Origin: Limnohabitans sp. DM1
GTDB lineage: Bacteria > Pseudomonadota > Gammaproteobacteria > Burkholderiales > Burkholderiaceae_C
Assembly: GCF_001269385.1 (NCBI RefSeq)
Contig: NZ_CXOO01000045.1
Span: 2,161 to 66,160 of the forward strand
DNA length: 64,000 bases
Direction: 5' to 3'
In this document: piece by piece, positions 9,911-19,496 of the stretch
How the letters are laid out: each line of letters begins with the position of its first letter
How positions within the stretch are numbered: the first letter of the stretch is position 1
Notes under the pieces: generated by a model
Seen by the model: the letters and a program-made list of their open reading frames with translations, nothing else
Told to the model about the DNA's origin: nothing
Database searches by the model: none
Translations under genes and position numbers: made by a program

Positions 9911-10963
9911 TCAGCGCACGATGCAAAAACGCGAAAAGCGCACGGCCAGGCGTTGCAGGGCCTGCCAGGGGTCGGTGGGCCAGTCGGCCACTTTGAGGCC
10001 TTTGACGATGCCGTCGACCTGGTGGGCCGCTTGCAGCAGGCCGTTCAGTCGGGCTTCGGTCATGCGGGGCAATACGCGCTCGAACAGGCGTTCGCGCGGC
10101 CCCCACACGCGCTGCTCACGCAAGGCCATGGGCATGGGTTTGCCTGCGGCGATGGCGTCCTTGACGCGTTTCAAGGCGCGGATGTCTTCCGCGATGGTGT
10201 AGTGCACCAGCACGGCGGCTTCACCCTCGGCCTGCAGGCCGTCGAGCATGCGTTGCACGCGGACCACTTGCCCGGCCAGCACGGATTCGGAGAGTTTGAA
10301 CACGTCGTAGCGCGCCACATTGAGCACGGCCGATTCGACCTGCGCCTGCGTCAGCTCACCAGGCGGGTACAGCAAACCGAGTTTTTGAATTTCCTGATGG
10401 GCCGCGAGCAGGTTGCCCTCGACCCGATCGGCAAAAAACTGCAGGGTGCGCTGGCCTTCTTCGCCTGCGGCCACGTTTTGTCCTTGGCGTTGCAGGCGCT
10501 GCGCAATCCATTGGGGCAAGGCATGGCGCTCGACCGGTTCGATGGGGATCACGACGCCGCCGCCCTCGAGCGCAGTGAACCACGCGCCTTTGCGGGTGGC
10601 AGCGTCCAGGCTGGGCAGCAAAAACAGCGTCAGGGTCGAGTCGTTGCCCTGCGCCGAGGCCACCAGTTGCTGGATGGCTGTGCTGCCTTCCTTGCCCGGT
10701 TTGCCGGTGGGAATGCGCACTTCGACGATTTGTTTGTCGGCAAACAGGCTGAGCGAGCCTCCTGCGGCCAGCACCTCGCTCCAGTCAAAGTGGGCGCCTG
10801 CCACAGTGTGGACCGAGCGCTCGGTATAGCCCTGGGCGCGGGCGCTGGCACGGATGGCATCTGCGGCTTCCTGCATCAACAAGGCTTCGTTGCCGTGCAA
10901 GGTGTAGAGGCTGCGCAAGCCCTTTTGCAGGTGCGCAGCAAGCTGTGGAAGGGCCAGTTGCAT
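9911..10963 (-). CDS. holA: DNA polymerase III delta subunit
   Basis: 350 residues. HolA is the wrench subunit of the clamp loader that opens the beta sliding clamp. The sequence opens with the typical LxxLYTLHGNEALLMQEAADAIR, and has the family pattern IPIEPVERHALPQWIAQRL and the helical stretch FFADRVEGNLLAAHQEIQKL near residues 190-210. It follows lptE by 8 bp on the same strand, so leuS-lptE-holA form a likely operon. Confidence is high because both sequence and gene order agree. Confidence 0.93.
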   Translation of the reverse strand: MQLALPQLAAHLQKGLRSLYTLHGNEALLMQEAADAIRASARAQGYTERSVHTVAGAHFDWSEVLAAGGSLSLFADKQIVEVRIPTGKPGKEGSTAIQQLVASAQGNDSTLTLFLLPSLDAATRKGAWFTALEGGGVVIPIEPVERHALPQWIAQRLQRQGQNVAAGEEGQRTLQFFADRVEGNLLAAHQEIQKLGLLYPPGELTQAQVESAVLNVARYDVFKLSESVLAGQVVRVQRMLDGLQAEGEAAVLVHYTIAEDIRALKRVKDAIAAGKPMPMALREQRVWGPRERLFERVLPRMTEARLNGLLQAAHQVDGIVKGLKVADWPTDPWQALQRLAVRFSRFCIVR

Positions 10964-10971
10964 GAAGGCGC

Positions 10972-11526
10972 TCAGGGTTTGGGAGCGGTCGCAGGTTTGG
11001 CCTTGACGGCCGACAGGCGCCGCATGATCTGCTGCACGATGTCGGTCTGCATGTCGCGGTACATCATGCCCATCTCGATCTCTTTGGACAGCGCCGCCGT
11101 TTCGCTGAAGCTCAGGTCACGCTGCTGGGACAGCTCCACCGACTCGATCAGCTCTGCGCCTTGCGGCGTGCGCAAACGAAAGCGCACGCGCAGGCGCAAT
11201 TGCATCTCGCGGATCTGCCCCGAGGCGTTCATGCCCACAATCACCTGCTGGCGATCCTCACTGAGGATGTCGAGGATCGCATCGGCCTTGGGCATCTGCT
11301 TGGGATCGGTCCACAACTCAATGCGGCCGGTGCCCAGCAAATTGCGGCGCAGCTCCACCCCCAGGGGTGAGGTGGCAGAGAAATTGCCGTAGAGAGTTTT
11401 GAAGGCGTAGTCGCCTGCCTGGCGCAGCTGAAAGCCGCAGCCCGTCAGCAGTACCGCCACAGGCAGCAGGCCCAGGGCGGTCACAAGGTGGCGACGGGAT
11501 GCGGTCATGCTGCGCAAGCGGTTCAC
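10972..11526 (-). CDS. lptE: LPS assembly lipoprotein LptE
   Basis: 184 residues. It has a signal peptide with lipobox LLTGC, then the family start GFQLR. LptE plugs the LptD barrel that inserts lipopolysaccharide in the outer membrane. Conserved features include a central strand region ([20 protein letters not shown]) and the [15 protein letters not shown] strand. Its start overlaps the leuS stop by 4 bp (ATGA), indicating translational coupling, and holA follows closely. This is the standard leuS-lptE-holA arrangement. Confidence 0.93.
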   Translation of the reverse strand: MNRLRSMTASRRHLVTALGLLPVAVLLTGCGFQLRQAGDYAFKTLYGNFSATSPLGVELRRNLLGTGRIELWTDPKQMPKADAILDILSEDRQQVIVGMNASGQIREMQLRLRVRFRLRTPQGAELIESVELSQQRDLSFSETAALSKEIEMGMMYRDMQTDIVQQIMRRLSAVKAKPATAPKP

Positions 11527-14252
11527 ACCACGATGTTGACCAAGCGGCCAGGCACCACGATGACTTTCTTGGGCGCGGCACCTGCGGCCTGTTTGACAAA
11601 GGCTTCGCTGGCCAAGGCAGCGGCTTCGATCTGGGCCTTGTCGGCGCTGGCGGGCACGAGGATGGACCCGCGCAGCTTGCCGTTGATTTGCAGCATCAAC
11701 TCGATCTGGTCGCGCTCCAGAGCCGACTCGTCCACCGTGGGCCAGGGCGCATCGAGCAATTCGCCCACGGCCTGGGCGTAGCCCAGTTGCTGCCAGATTT
11801 CATCGGTGATGTGCGGGCAAGCGGGGTAGAGCATGCGCATCAAAAGCGAGACACCTTCGCACAGGGCGGCGGTGTCACCCGGGCTGCCATCGGGCTTGAA
11901 GTCTTCCAGTGCGTTCAGCAGCTTCATGCAACCGGACACCACCGTGTTGTATTGCATGCGCTCGTAGTCGTAACCCACTTGCTTGAGCACGAGGTGCATC
12001 TCGCGGCGCAAGGCTTTGGCCGAATCGCCCAAAGCCGCTTGGCTCAGGTCTTGGCTGGTGGCCGAGCGCAGCAGTTCGTGGTGCTTGAACGCGAAGTTCC
12101 ACACGCGGCGCAAAAATCGGTAGCTGCCTTCCACGGCCGAGTCGTTCCACTCCAGCGTAACTTCGGGCGGCGCGGTGAACATGGTGTACAGGCGGGCCGT
12201 GTCGGCGCCGTAGCGCTCGATCAGGTCCTGCGGGTCCACGCCGTTGTTCTTGGACTTGGACATGGTGCCCACGCCTTCGTAGTCGATGGCGGTGCCCACG
12301 GGCAGGCGACCGTCGCCGCTGTCGGCTTCGTTCTTGAGCTTGGCACCCACGACCTTGCCGGTTTCGTCGAGCACATGCTCCACATCGTGCGGCCAGAAGT
12401 AGTCCTTGCCGCCCTTGGCGGTACGGCGTGAGTAGATGTGGTTGAGCACCATGCCTTGCGTAAGTAGCTTGCTGAAGGGCTCGTCCACCTTGACCAGGCC
12501 CAGGTCGCGCATGACCTTGGTCCAGAAGCGTGCGTAGAGCAGGTGCAGGATGGCGTGCTCGATGCCGCCGATGTACTGGTCCATCGGCATCCAATAGTCC
12601 GCGCCATCGGCGACCATCGCTTGGTCATTCTTCGGGTCGCAATAGCGCATGAAGTACCAGGAAGAATCCACAAAGGTGTCCATGGTGTCGGTTTCACGGC
12701 GGGCGGGTTTGCCGCACACCGGGCAAGTCACGCCCGCATGGAAACCTTCGTGCTTGTGCAGCGGGTTGCCTGAACCGTCCGGAATGCAGTCTTGCGGCAG
12801 CACCACGGGCAGGTCTTTTTCGGGCACCGGCACCGCGCCATGTTCGTCGCAATGGATGATCGGGATCGGCGTGCCCCAGTAACGCTGGCGGCTCACGCCC
12901 CAGTCGCGCAAACGCCAAGTGGTTTTCTTCTCGCCCAGGCCTTTGGCAGCGAGCAGCTCGGCCACTTTGTAGACGGCGGCTTTTTGGTTAAGGCCGTTGA
13001 GTTCGCCAGAGTTGATGCACACACCATTTTTGGTGGCATACCAATCCTGCCAAGCGGTTTTATCAAACGTTGCTTCCATTTGCAAAACACCACCTTGGGC
13101 ATCTTTATCAAATGGATTTTCAGAAGTTCCCACGACCTGATTAATCGTCAAGTCGTACTTCAAAGCAAACGCAAAGTCACGCTCGTCATGCGCAGGCACG
13201 CCCATCACGGCACCATCGCCGTAGCTCATGAGCACGTAATTGCCTACCCAGACCTCGACCTTCGCGCCGGTCAAGGGATGCGTGACGAACATGCCCGTGG
13301 CCATGCCCTTTTTCTCTTGGGTGGCCATTTCGGCCTCGGTCGTGCCGCCGCTCTTGCACTCTTCCAAAAACGCCGCCAAAGCGGGGTTGCTCGCCGCAGC
13401 ATGCAGCGCCAGCGGGTGCTCGGCCGCTACGGCGCAAAACGTGACACCCATGATGGTGTCAGCACGCGTGGTGAACACGTACATCTTGCCGTCGCCGATC
13501 AAAGCGCCATCGGCACCTTTGATGGTGTGCGGAAAAGCGAAACGCACGCCTTCGCTTTTGCCGATCCAGTTTTCCTGCATCAGGCGCACTTTGTCGGGCC
13601 AGCCGTTCAGCGTGGCTTTCTCGTTGCCAATCTGCACATGGTCCAGCAGCTCTTGGGCGTAAGCGGTGATGTTCAAGTAGTAACCGGGGATCTCGCGCTT
13701 TTCAACCGGAGCACCCGTGCGCCAGCCTTTGCCGTCGATGACTTGCTCGTTGGCCAGTACCGTCTGGTCCACCGGGTCCCAGTTGACGACCTGGGTCTTG
13801 CGGTAGGCGATGCCTTTTTCCAGCATCTTTAAAAACAGCCACTGGTTCCACTTGTAATAACCAGGGTCGCAGGTGGCGACTTCGCGTGACCAGTCGATGG
13901 CCAGGCCCATGGCCTGCATCTGCTTTTTCATGTACGCGATGTTCTCGTACGTCCACTTGGCCGGGGGCACGCCATTCTTCAATGCGGCGTTTTCGGCGGG
14001 CAGGCCAAACGCGTCCCAGCCCATGGGCATCAAGACATTGAAGCCCTTCATGCGCAGGCTGCGCGTGAGCATGTCGTTGATGGTGTAGTTGCGCACATGG
14101 CCCATGTGCAGCTTGCCGCTGGGGTAAGGCAGCATGGAGCAGGCGTAGAACTTCTTTTTGCTGGCGTCTTCGGTGACGCGGTAGGCATCGCGGGCCGTCC
14201 AGCGGGACTGCGCTGCGGGTTCGACTTCGAGGTGGTTGTACTTGTCTTGCAT
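11523..14252 (-). CDS. leuS: Leucyl-tRNA synthetase
   Basis: 909 residues, a bacterial class I LeuRS slightly longer than the E. coli enzyme. The HIGH-type motif is HMGH at residues 49-52 (in [13 protein letters not shown]) and the KMSKS-type motif is [11 protein letters not shown] near residue 665. The CP1 editing domain lies between about residues 220 and 420, and the zinc-type insertion [18 protein letters not shown] is visible near residue 520. A patch at 13020-13160 within the gene is clearly poorer in GC (~43%) than its surroundings. First gene of the leuS-lptE-holA operon. Confidence 0.97.
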   Translation of the reverse strand: MQDKYNHLEVEPAAQSRWTARDAYRVTEDASKKKFYACSMLPYPSGKLHMGHVRNYTINDMLTRSLRMKGFNVLMPMGWDAFGLPAENAALKNGVPPAKWTYENIAYMKKQMQAMGLAIDWSREVATCDPGYYKWNQWLFLKMLEKGIAYRKTQVVNWDPVDQTVLANEQVIDGKGWRTGAPVEKREIPGYYLNITAYAQELLDHVQIGNEKATLNGWPDKVRLMQENWIGKSEGVRFAFPHTIKGADGALIGDGKMYVFTTRADTIMGVTFCAVAAEHPLALHAAASNPALAAFLEECKSGGTTEAEMATQEKKGMATGMFVTHPLTGAKVEVWVGNYVLMSYGDGAVMGVPAHDERDFAFALKYDLTINQVVGTSENPFDKDAQGGVLQMEATFDKTAWQDWYATKNGVCINSGELNGLNQKAAVYKVAELLAAKGLGEKKTTWRLRDWGVSRQRYWGTPIPIIHCDEHGAVPVPEKDLPVVLPQDCIPDGSGNPLHKHEGFHAGVTCPVCGKPARRETDTMDTFVDSSWYFMRYCDPKNDQAMVADGADYWMPMDQYIGGIEHAILHLLYARFWTKVMRDLGLVKVDEPFSKLLTQGMVLNHIYSRRTAKGGKDYFWPHDVEHVLDETGKVVGAKLKNEADSGDGRLPVGTAIDYEGVGTMSKSKNNGVDPQDLIERYGADTARLYTMFTAPPEVTLEWNDSAVEGSYRFLRRVWNFAFKHHELLRSATSQDLSQAALGDSAKALRREMHLVLKQVGYDYERMQYNTVVSGCMKLLNALEDFKPDGSPGDTAALCEGVSLLMRMLYPACPHITDEIWQQLGYAQAVGELLDAPWPTVDESALERDQIELMLQINGKLRGSILVPASADKAQIEAAALASEAFVKQAAGAAPKKVIVVPGRLVNIVV

Positions 14253-14315
14253 AAGGGTCGATTGTAGAGGCGCGCGGGGTGTGGCCCGGACGCCCCGAAT
14301 GCAGGCACCTGCCGC

Positions 14316-14744
14316 TCAACGCCGAGGGTTGGGCAGGGTTTGGGCGACGAAACCGATGCGTGACAAGCCCGCCTTCTGGGCCAGGCCCATGGCTTCCACC
14401 ACCCGGCCATAGGGCACGGACTGGTCTGCGCGCAACTCCAGTTCGGTGTTGGGGTTGCGCTTGGCGGCTTCGGCCAGGCGCAGGCGCAAGGCTTCGGGAG
14501 TGATGGGCCGGTCGTTCAAAAACAAATCGCCCTGTGCATTCACCACCAGGCTCACGGCCTGCGGGGTTGCGCCCGCCTCCCCGCCTTCGCTGCTGGGCAG
14601 GTCCAGACGGATCGCGCTGGTCATCAGGGGGGCGGTAAGGATGAAGATCACCAGCAACACCAGCATCACGTCCACCATGGGCGTGACGTTGATCTCGCTC
14701 ATGGGTGCATCGGGCTTGGCGCTGTCCAGACGACCAAAGGCCAT
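14316..14744 (-). CDS. exbD: ExbD/TolR-family biopolymer transport protein
   Basis: 142 residues. A short cytoplasmic N-terminus with the family pattern MSEINVTPMVDVMLVLLVIF leads into a single membrane span. A periplasmic domain of ~95 residues follows, ending in VPYGRVVEAMGLAQKAGLSRIGFV. The membrane Asp (PMVDV) needed for proton coupling is present. It sits 3 bp after the ExbB-like gene, so the two encode a proton-driven motor pair. Whether it energises TonB or Tol cannot be told from sequence; no tolA, tolB, pal or tonB is nearby. Betaproteobacterial exbBD pairs next to dapB and leuS are common. Confidence 0.88.
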   Translation of the reverse strand: MAFGRLDSAKPDAPMSEINVTPMVDVMLVLLVIFILTAPLMTSAIRLDLPSSEGGEAGATPQAVSLVVNAQGDLFLNDRPITPEALRLRLAEAAKRNPNTELELRADQSVPYGRVVEAMGLAQKAGLSRIGFVAQTLPNPRR

Positions 14745-14747
14745 GGC

Positions 14748-15392
14748 TCAGTCCTTGTGCCCGGCCAAAAGGCCCAGCACGTCGTGGGCAAAACCTTCAA
14801 GATCGGCTTCAATATGCCCGACTTTGCGGCCCAGAATGTTGAAGCCCAGTACCGCAGGAATGGCCACGGCCAAACCGGCGGCCGTCATGATCAGCGCTTC
14901 TCCCACCGGGCCTGCCACCATCTCAATACGCAGAGGACCGCCCTCAGCCATGCCGCTCAGTGCATTGAAAATGCCCCAGACTGTGCCCAAAAGGCCAATG
15001 AACGGCGAGGTGGAACCGGCCGTGGCCAGCAGCAACTGCCCCCATTGCAAACGGCGCACCACGGCTTGCAAGGCATCGCGCAGCTTGCGGGTCAATTGCT
15101 GTCGCCGATCACCGGTTGAGGCCAGGGTGCCCGCCACGGGCAGTGCTGCCGCTTGCAGCAAGGGCGCCACGCAGGCATCACGGTCAAACTGGGCCACGCG
15201 TTGCTGCGCATCGTCCCAAGAGGCCGCCTGCCAAAAGGCCGCCGTGCTGCGGCGCACATCCAGAGAGACGCGTGAGAGCAACCGCCATTTCCAAAGAATC
15301 ACCACCCAACTGCCCACCGACAAGGCCAGCAACACCAGCGCCAGCAGGCGGCTGACGCCGTCGCTGTGCAGCAAATAGTCATTGAGGTTCAT
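14748..15392 (-). CDS. exbB: ExbB/TolQ-family (MotA/TolQ/ExbB) proton channel protein
   Basis: 214 residues with three membrane spans: one near residues 12-35, and two in the conserved C-terminal block. That block holds GLLGTVWGIFNALSGMA and EALIMTAAGLAVAIPAVLGFN, the channel-forming part of the MotA/TolQ/ExbB family. It is paired with the ExbD-like gene 3 bp downstream. Role: stator of a proton-motive-force motor acting on outer-membrane transport or integrity. TolQ versus ExbB cannot be separated here; the lack of tol genes nearby favours an ExbB role. Confidence 0.88.
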   Translation of the reverse strand: MNLNDYLLHSDGVSRLLALVLLALSVGSWVVILWKWRLLSRVSLDVRRSTAAFWQAASWDDAQQRVAQFDRDACVAPLLQAAALPVAGTLASTGDRRQQLTRKLRDALQAVVRRLQWGQLLLATAGSTSPFIGLLGTVWGIFNALSGMAEGGPLRIEMVAGPVGEALIMTAAGLAVAIPAVLGFNILGRKVGHIEADLEGFAHDVLGLLAGHKD

Positions 15393-15415
15393 GGCAATGG
15401 CTGCGGAAGGGCAAT

Positions 15416-16231
15416 TCAGCGCAGGTTCAACACGTCGAACATGTCAAACAAACCCCGCTCCTGACCGGCCAAATAGCGCACAGCGCGCAGGCTGCCCTGT
15501 GCGTAGGTGGAGCGACTGGAGGATTTGTGGGTCACTTCGATGCGTTCACCGATACCCGCAAACAACACCGTGTGGTCGCCCACAATGTCGCCGCCCCGGA
15601 TGGTCGAAAAGCCGATGGTGGAAGGGTCTCGCTCGCCGGTGTGGCCATAGCGCTCGTACACGGCGCACTCATTCAGGTCGCGGCCGATGGCTTCGGCGAT
15701 CACTTCACCCATCTTGAGGGCCGTGCCCGAGGGTGCATCAACCTTGTGGCGGTGGTGGGCTTCGATGATTTCGATGTCGTAACCGGTGGACAGGGCCTGC
15801 GCCGCCATTTGCAAAAGCTTCAGGGTCACGTTCACGCCCACGCTCATGTTGGGGGCCATGACGATGGCGATGTCCTTGGCGATGTCGGCGATTTCTGCTT
15901 TTTGCGCGTCCGAAAATCCGGTCGTGCCGATCACGGCCTTGACGCCCAACTCGCGACAGACTTTCAGGTGCGCCAAGGTGCCTTCAGGACGGGTGAAGTC
16001 GATCAGAAAACCCGAGGGTTTCAAGCCCTGGTGCAAGTCGGACACCACCTGCACGCCACTGGCTTGACCCGAAAAAATGGCGGCGTCCTGGCCCAATGCG
16101 GGGCTGCTTGGCAGGTCCAGTGCCCCGGTCAGGCGGCAATCCGCAGAAGCCTGGATGGCCTCAATCAACATGTGTCCCATGCGGCCAGAGGCCCCTGCGA
16201 CGGTGATGGACAAATCGGTCATGGCGGTCAT
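15416..16231 (-). CDS. dapB: 4-hydroxy-tetrahydrodipicolinate reductase
   Basis: 271 residues. It reduces the dihydrodipicolinate intermediate in lysine/diaminopimelate synthesis. The nucleotide-binding GASGRMGHM lies near residues 14-22. [11 protein letters not shown] and [10 protein letters not shown] match the family, and the catalytic signature [20 protein letters not shown] near residues 155-175 is intact (His-His and Lys). Met1 and Met4 are both possible starts. bamE lies ~50 bp upstream on the same strand, and exbB follows by ~23 bp. Confidence 0.96.
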   Translation of the reverse strand: MTAMTDLSITVAGASGRMGHMLIEAIQASADCRLTGALDLPSSPALGQDAAIFSGQASGVQVVSDLHQGLKPSGFLIDFTRPEGTLAHLKVCRELGVKAVIGTTGFSDAQKAEIADIAKDIAIVMAPNMSVGVNVTLKLLQMAAQALSTGYDIEIIEAHHRHKVDAPSGTALKMGEVIAEAIGRDLNECAVYERYGHTGERDPSTIGFSTIRGGDIVGDHTVLFAGIGERIEVTHKSSSRSTYAQGSLRAVRYLAGQERGLFDMFDVLNLR

Positions 16232-16278
16232 TTCATGTGAACAAAAAAGTGCAAAGGGGCTTGCCCAGGCACTTGGGG

Positions 16279-16827
16279 TCAGCGCGGCGTGGGCTCCAGC
16301 GCAGGGTAGCTGGCAGGCAAAGCGGTCCCGCTTGGGCGGGTGTTGTCTGCGGCGGCCTTGGAAGGGGGGAACTTTTTCAAATCCTCCTCGCTGGCCTGCA
16401 AGTTGGGCACCTTGGAGACTGTGCGTTTGTTCACCAAGCGGCCCACAAATTCGGATTCACTGGGCAGTTCGTCGTTGTCGATCTGAGCCAGCACATCGCC
16501 CTTGAAAAACACGGTCACACGAAAGTTTTGCGGGGCCACGCCTTGACGCTTGATGCTGAAGGCGTAGTCCCAACGGTCCTCGTGGAACACGCTGGCCACC
16601 AAAGGCGTGCCCAGAATGTCCTTGACCTGAGCGCGAGACATGCCCGGTCGCAGCGCTTGGCGCTGCTCTTTGGACACAAAATTACCCTGCACCACTTCAG
16701 CAACATAGGGTTTGAACGTGTCTGAATTGACACCCGAAGACATGCCACTGCACCCCGCCAAGCTGACGCCCAGCAAGAGCGAAGTGAGCAAGACACCAGA
16801 AAAGCGGAATGTCATGTGATCTGTCAT
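16279..16827 (-). CDS. bamE: Outer membrane assembly lipoprotein BamE
   Basis: 182 residues. Signal peptide with lipobox SLAGC, then the SmpA/OmlA domain with the usual [21 protein letters not shown] and [19 protein letters not shown]. BamE is an accessory lipoprotein of the BAM complex that folds outer-membrane barrels. The C-terminal ~60 residues are a Pro/Ala-rich, probably disordered tail, longer than in E. coli. The start region is a tandem 11-bp repeat (TGTCATGTGAT at 16811 and 16823), which gives two in-frame ATGs four codons apart. Divergent from fur, the conserved betaproteobacterial arrangement. Confidence 0.93.
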   Translation of the reverse strand: MTDHMTFRFSGVLLTSLLLGVSLAGCSGMSSGVNSDTFKPYVAEVVQGNFVSKEQRQALRPGMSRAQVKDILGTPLVASVFHEDRWDYAFSIKRQGVAPQNFRVTVFFKGDVLAQIDNDELPSESEFVGRLVNKRTVSKVPNLQASEEDLKKFPPSKAAADNTRPSGTALPASYPALEPTPR

Positions 16828-16911
16828 GTGATGGGCGGGCCGATATGATTGAACGATTGTAGCGGCAGCTTCAAGCCAGCAGCTGATGGGCTTACCCCGG
16901 ACATCTCACTC

Positions 16912-17340
16912 ATGACACAAATCGACGAACTCAAAAACAACGGCCTCAAAGCCACCCTGCCTCGCTTGAAAATTCTGGAAATTTTTCAAAGCGGTGTGCA
17001 GCGGCACATGACGGCCGAGGACGTGTTTCGCCACTTGATGCATGACAACACCGACATTGGCCTGGCCACGGTGTACCGGGTGCTTCTTCAATTTGAGCAA
17101 GCGGGCATCTTGAGCCGCAACCATTTTGAAAGCGGCAAGGCGGTCTATGAGCTCAATGAGGGACAGCACCATGACCACATGGTGTGTCTGGACTGTGGCC
17201 GTGTGGAGGAGTTCTTCGACCCCGAGATCGAGTCCAGGCAGCAAGCCGTGGCCGAGGCCAAGGGTTTTGTGATCGCCGACCACGCCTTGAGCCTTTACGC
17301 GCATTGCACGCAAAACCCTTGCCCTCACCGTCAACGCTGA
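16912..17340 (+). CDS. fur: Ferric uptake regulator Fur
   Basis: 142 residues. Winged-helix N-terminal domain with [15 protein letters not shown] and the recognition region [29 protein letters not shown]. The metal/dimer domain carries the His cluster [16 protein letters not shown], and the C-terminal CTQNPCPH supplies the second Cys pair of the structural zinc site. Fur represses iron-uptake genes when loaded with Fe2+. The start [11 protein letters not shown] at 16912 was preferred over an upstream in-frame Met at 16849, because the family begins with this helix. Divergent from bamE. Confidence 0.95.
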   Translation: MTQIDELKNNGLKATLPRLKILEIFQSGVQRHMTAEDVFRHLMHDNTDIGLATVYRVLLQFEQAGILSRNHFESGKAVYELNEGQHHDHMVCLDCGRVEEFFDPEIESRQQAVAEAKGFVIADHALSLYAHCTQNPCPHRQR

Positions 17341-17369
17341 GGAGCCACCGGGTGCCCCTGCGCTGCGCC

Positions 17370-18311
17370 TTACTCCATAGCCCTGCGCTGGCGTTCGATG
17401 AAATCTTGATAGGTGTCAATGCCACGCATCTGCAAGATGGTGTTGCGTACAGCAGCCTCGACTAACACAGCAATGTTGCGACCTGCCACCACCTGAATGA
17501 CCACTTTGCGTACTGGTATGCCCAGCACGTCCTGCATCAGGGGCTCTGAGGGCAGGCGCTCATAGTCGCGCTCCAGCGTTTCGCGTCGCACCAGGTGCAC
17601 GATCAGCTTCAGGCGCATCTTGCGGCGCACCGCCGTCTCGCCAAAAATCGCCCGGATGTCGAGTAATCCAATGCCGCGCACTTCGAGCAGGTTTTGCAAC
17701 AAATCGGGGCAACGCGCCTCGATGGTGGTCTGGTTAATGCGGTACAGATCCACTGCATCGTCGGCCACCAGGCCGTTGCCACGGGAAATCAACTCCAGCC
17801 CCAACTCACTCTTGCCTAAACCGGACTCACCTGTGATCAGGACGCCCATGCCCAAAATGTCCATGAACACGCCATGCATGGTCGTGCGGTCGGCAAAGTG
17901 TTTGGACAGATAGGCCCGCAACACGTCGATCACAAATGCCGAGGACTGGTCCGTGGCAAACATCGGAATCTGGGCACGCTCACACATGGACAGCAGTGCT
18001 TCAGGGGCCGCCTGACCATCGGCCAAAACCAATACAGGTGGCTCCAGAGTCACGATGCGGGCAATGCGCCTTGCGCAATCTTCAGAGGAACAATTGCTCA
18101 GATAGGCCACTTCTCGTGGACCCAAAATCTGCACACGGTAGGGATGGATGTAGTTCAGATAACCCACCAGATCGGCACCAGAGCGGGCTTCCCGTACCGC
18201 GACTTCGTCAAAGCGCCGCTCGGACGCGCCAAGCCCTGCGACCCACTGCCATTTGAGTTTGGCTCTGTGGTCTTCAAAGAGGACATCGGCACTGATGACA
18301 CTGGGCTTCAT
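17370..18311 (-). CDS. hprK: HPr kinase/phosphorylase
   Basis: 313 residues from the chosen start [13 protein letters not shown]. The Walker A loop [15 protein letters not shown] lies at about 161-175, and the HprK signature region [19 protein letters not shown] follows. It phosphorylates and dephosphorylates a Ser on HPr-type proteins; in proteobacteria it works within the nitrogen-related PTS. It lies next to ptsN on the same strand, with hpf further upstream, a typical proteobacterial group. An alternative start at 18371 overlaps nothing but has no better ribosome binding site. Confidence 0.94.
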   Translation of the reverse strand: MKPSVISADVLFEDHRAKLKWQWVAGLGASERRFDEVAVREARSGADLVGYLNYIHPYRVQILGPREVAYLSNCSSEDCARRIARIVTLEPPVLVLADGQAAPEALLSMCERAQIPMFATDQSSAFVIDVLRAYLSKHFADRTTMHGVFMDILGMGVLITGESGLGKSELGLELISRGNGLVADDAVDLYRINQTTIEARCPDLLQNLLEVRGIGLLDIRAIFGETAVRRKMRLKLIVHLVRRETLERDYERLPSEPLMQDVLGIPVRKVVIQVVAGRNIAVLVEAAVRNTILQMRGIDTYQDFIERQRRAME

Positions 18312-18339
18312 GGCTGCAACTGACGAAAGGAAATCGCGT

Positions 18340-18807
18340 TCAGGCCGTTTGGGACGATTGCCATTGGGCAATCAATTGGTGCAGATTTTCTTGAACCGTG
18401 CTGCTTTTGATGTTCTCGCGCAAAGCCGTGTCACTGAGCAGCTCAGCAATCTCGGACAAAATTTCGAGGTGCTTTTGCGTGGCCGCTTCTGGCACCAGCA
18501 AAAAGATCAACAAACTGACGGCTTGCTCGTCTGGTGCGTCAAACCCAATGGGCTCAGCCAACTGGAAAACAGCGGCCATGGGGGCCTTGAGCCCCTTGAT
18601 GCGTCCGTGGGGAATGGCCACACCATGACCCAGACCGGTCGAGCCCAGGCGCTCGCGGGCAAAAAGACTGTCCGTGACCAAGGCGCGCGAGAGCCCATGC
18701 AGATTCTCAAAGAGAAGTCCAGCTTCTTCAAATGCACGTTTCTTGCTGGTGGCTTGCACCCCGACAAGAACTTGAGCAACAGGCAATATGGATGAGAGAC
18801 GGTTCAT
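18340..18807 (-). CDS. ptsN: PTS EIIA-Ntr regulatory protein
   Basis: 155 residues. EIIA-Ntr accepts phosphate from NPr and regulates potassium and nitrogen-linked functions. The phosphorylated His is in [14 protein letters not shown] (His ~67), and the C-terminal [28 protein letters not shown] is typical. Start MNRLSSILP was preferred over an in-frame Met seven codons upstream. hprK follows after 28 bp, so the two are probably co-transcribed. Confidence 0.94.
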   Translation of the reverse strand: MNRLSSILPVAQVLVGVQATSKKRAFEEAGLLFENLHGLSRALVTDSLFARERLGSTGLGHGVAIPHGRIKGLKAPMAAVFQLAEPIGFDAPDEQAVSLLIFLLVPEAATQKHLEILSEIAELLSDTALRENIKSSTVQENLHQLIAQWQSSQTA

Positions 18808-18925
18808 GTTCGAGGGCGGATTATGCACCTGTCGAACCGCCCCGGCTGAAAGGGCAATAGCCTGCTGCCACGATCAGGGCCGAAAAAATGGTGCGGCTCT
18901 TCTGAAAACGGGCACCTGTCGATTG

Positions 18926-18949
18926 AAAAGGGCCGCTTACTGCGGCCCT
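18926..18949 (-). terminator. Intrinsic terminator after hpf
   Basis: AGGGCCGC (18929-18936) pairs with GCGGCCCT (18942-18949) around a 5-nt loop. On the minus strand the stem is followed by TTTT. It lies about 25 bp past the hpf stop and separates hpf from ptsN, so ptsN-hprK likely have their own promoter or rely on read-through. Confidence 0.75.
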
Positions 18950-18974
18950 GAATCCATGTTGTGGAGTTTGCGGA

Positions 18975-19304
18975 TCACATCATGCGCTTGGGGGCACTGT
19001 GGTGGTGATCGGTGATGCGGTCCTTGTGCTTGACCACTTGCCGATCCAGTTTATCGACCAATTCATCGACTGCCGCATACAGGTCTTCATGCGCGCTTTC
19101 AGCAAACAAATCGCTGCCTTTGACGTGGATATTGCACTCTGCACGTTGGCGCTTTTCTTTTTCTTTCAACTTCTCGACGGTCAGCAGCACTTTGACATCG
19201 ACCACCTGGTCGAAATGCCGGGTGATTCGATCAAGTTTCCCCGTGACGTATTGACGCAGTGCAGGGGTCACTTCCAGATGGTGTCCGCTGATGGTTAAAT
19301 TCAT
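18975..19304 (-). CDS. hpf: Ribosome hibernation promoting factor, short form
   Basis: 109 residues, the length of the short HPF/YfiA class. It binds the 30S A/P sites in resting cells and promotes 100S dimer or hibernating ribosomes. The domain begins [20 protein letters not shown] and continues with the basic [19 protein letters not shown] and [23 protein letters not shown]. The start is supported by a strong GGAGG site (complement of 19313-19317) spaced 8 nt from the ATG. Unlike many relatives, rpoN is not adjacent upstream; an MFS gene is. Confidence 0.94.
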   Translation of the reverse strand: MNLTISGHHLEVTPALRQYVTGKLDRITRHFDQVVDVKVLLTVEKLKEKEKRQRAECNIHVKGSDLFAESAHEDLYAAVDELVDKLDRQVVKHKDRITDHHHSAPKRMM

Positions 19305-19360
19305 AATCGTCGCCTCCAAAGAACCAGGGTTGATAAAGCCCCACCGAAGCAGGACTCCGA

Positions 19361-19381
19361 AATCACCCTGTGCGGGTGATT
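19361..19381. promoter_or_regulatory. Perfect 8-bp dyad upstream of hpf
   Basis: AATCACCC (19361-19368) and GGGTGATT (19374-19381) form a perfect dyad with a 5-nt spacer, about 55-75 bp upstream of the hpf start. No T-run follows on either strand, so it is not an ordinary terminator. It could be an operator or a 5'-leader hairpin for hpf; the function is unknown. The rest of 19305-19496 shows nothing recognisable. Confidence 0.35.
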
Positions 19382-19496
19382 CAGCCCCACTATGCGCCCG
19401 CCCACCACGAAAAGCAACACACGATCAGGTAACCCCCACCTGCGGTCCAGCATTACCCACAAACGGGTGTAAGGGTGTTATCGTGCGCAATGAATT

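Noticed and set aside
8426-11392. Long plus-strand open frames opposite proA, holA and lptE (420 and 503 residues)
   Set aside because: They mirror well-identified genes on the other strand. High GC at third codon positions leaves the antisense frames without stops; composition is His/Gln/Gly-rich and unlike real proteins.
16811-16833. Tandem TGTCATGTGAT as a regulator site between bamE and fur
   Set aside because: It lies in the bamE start codons (MTDHMT), so coding sequence explains it; no Fur-box-like pattern was seen.
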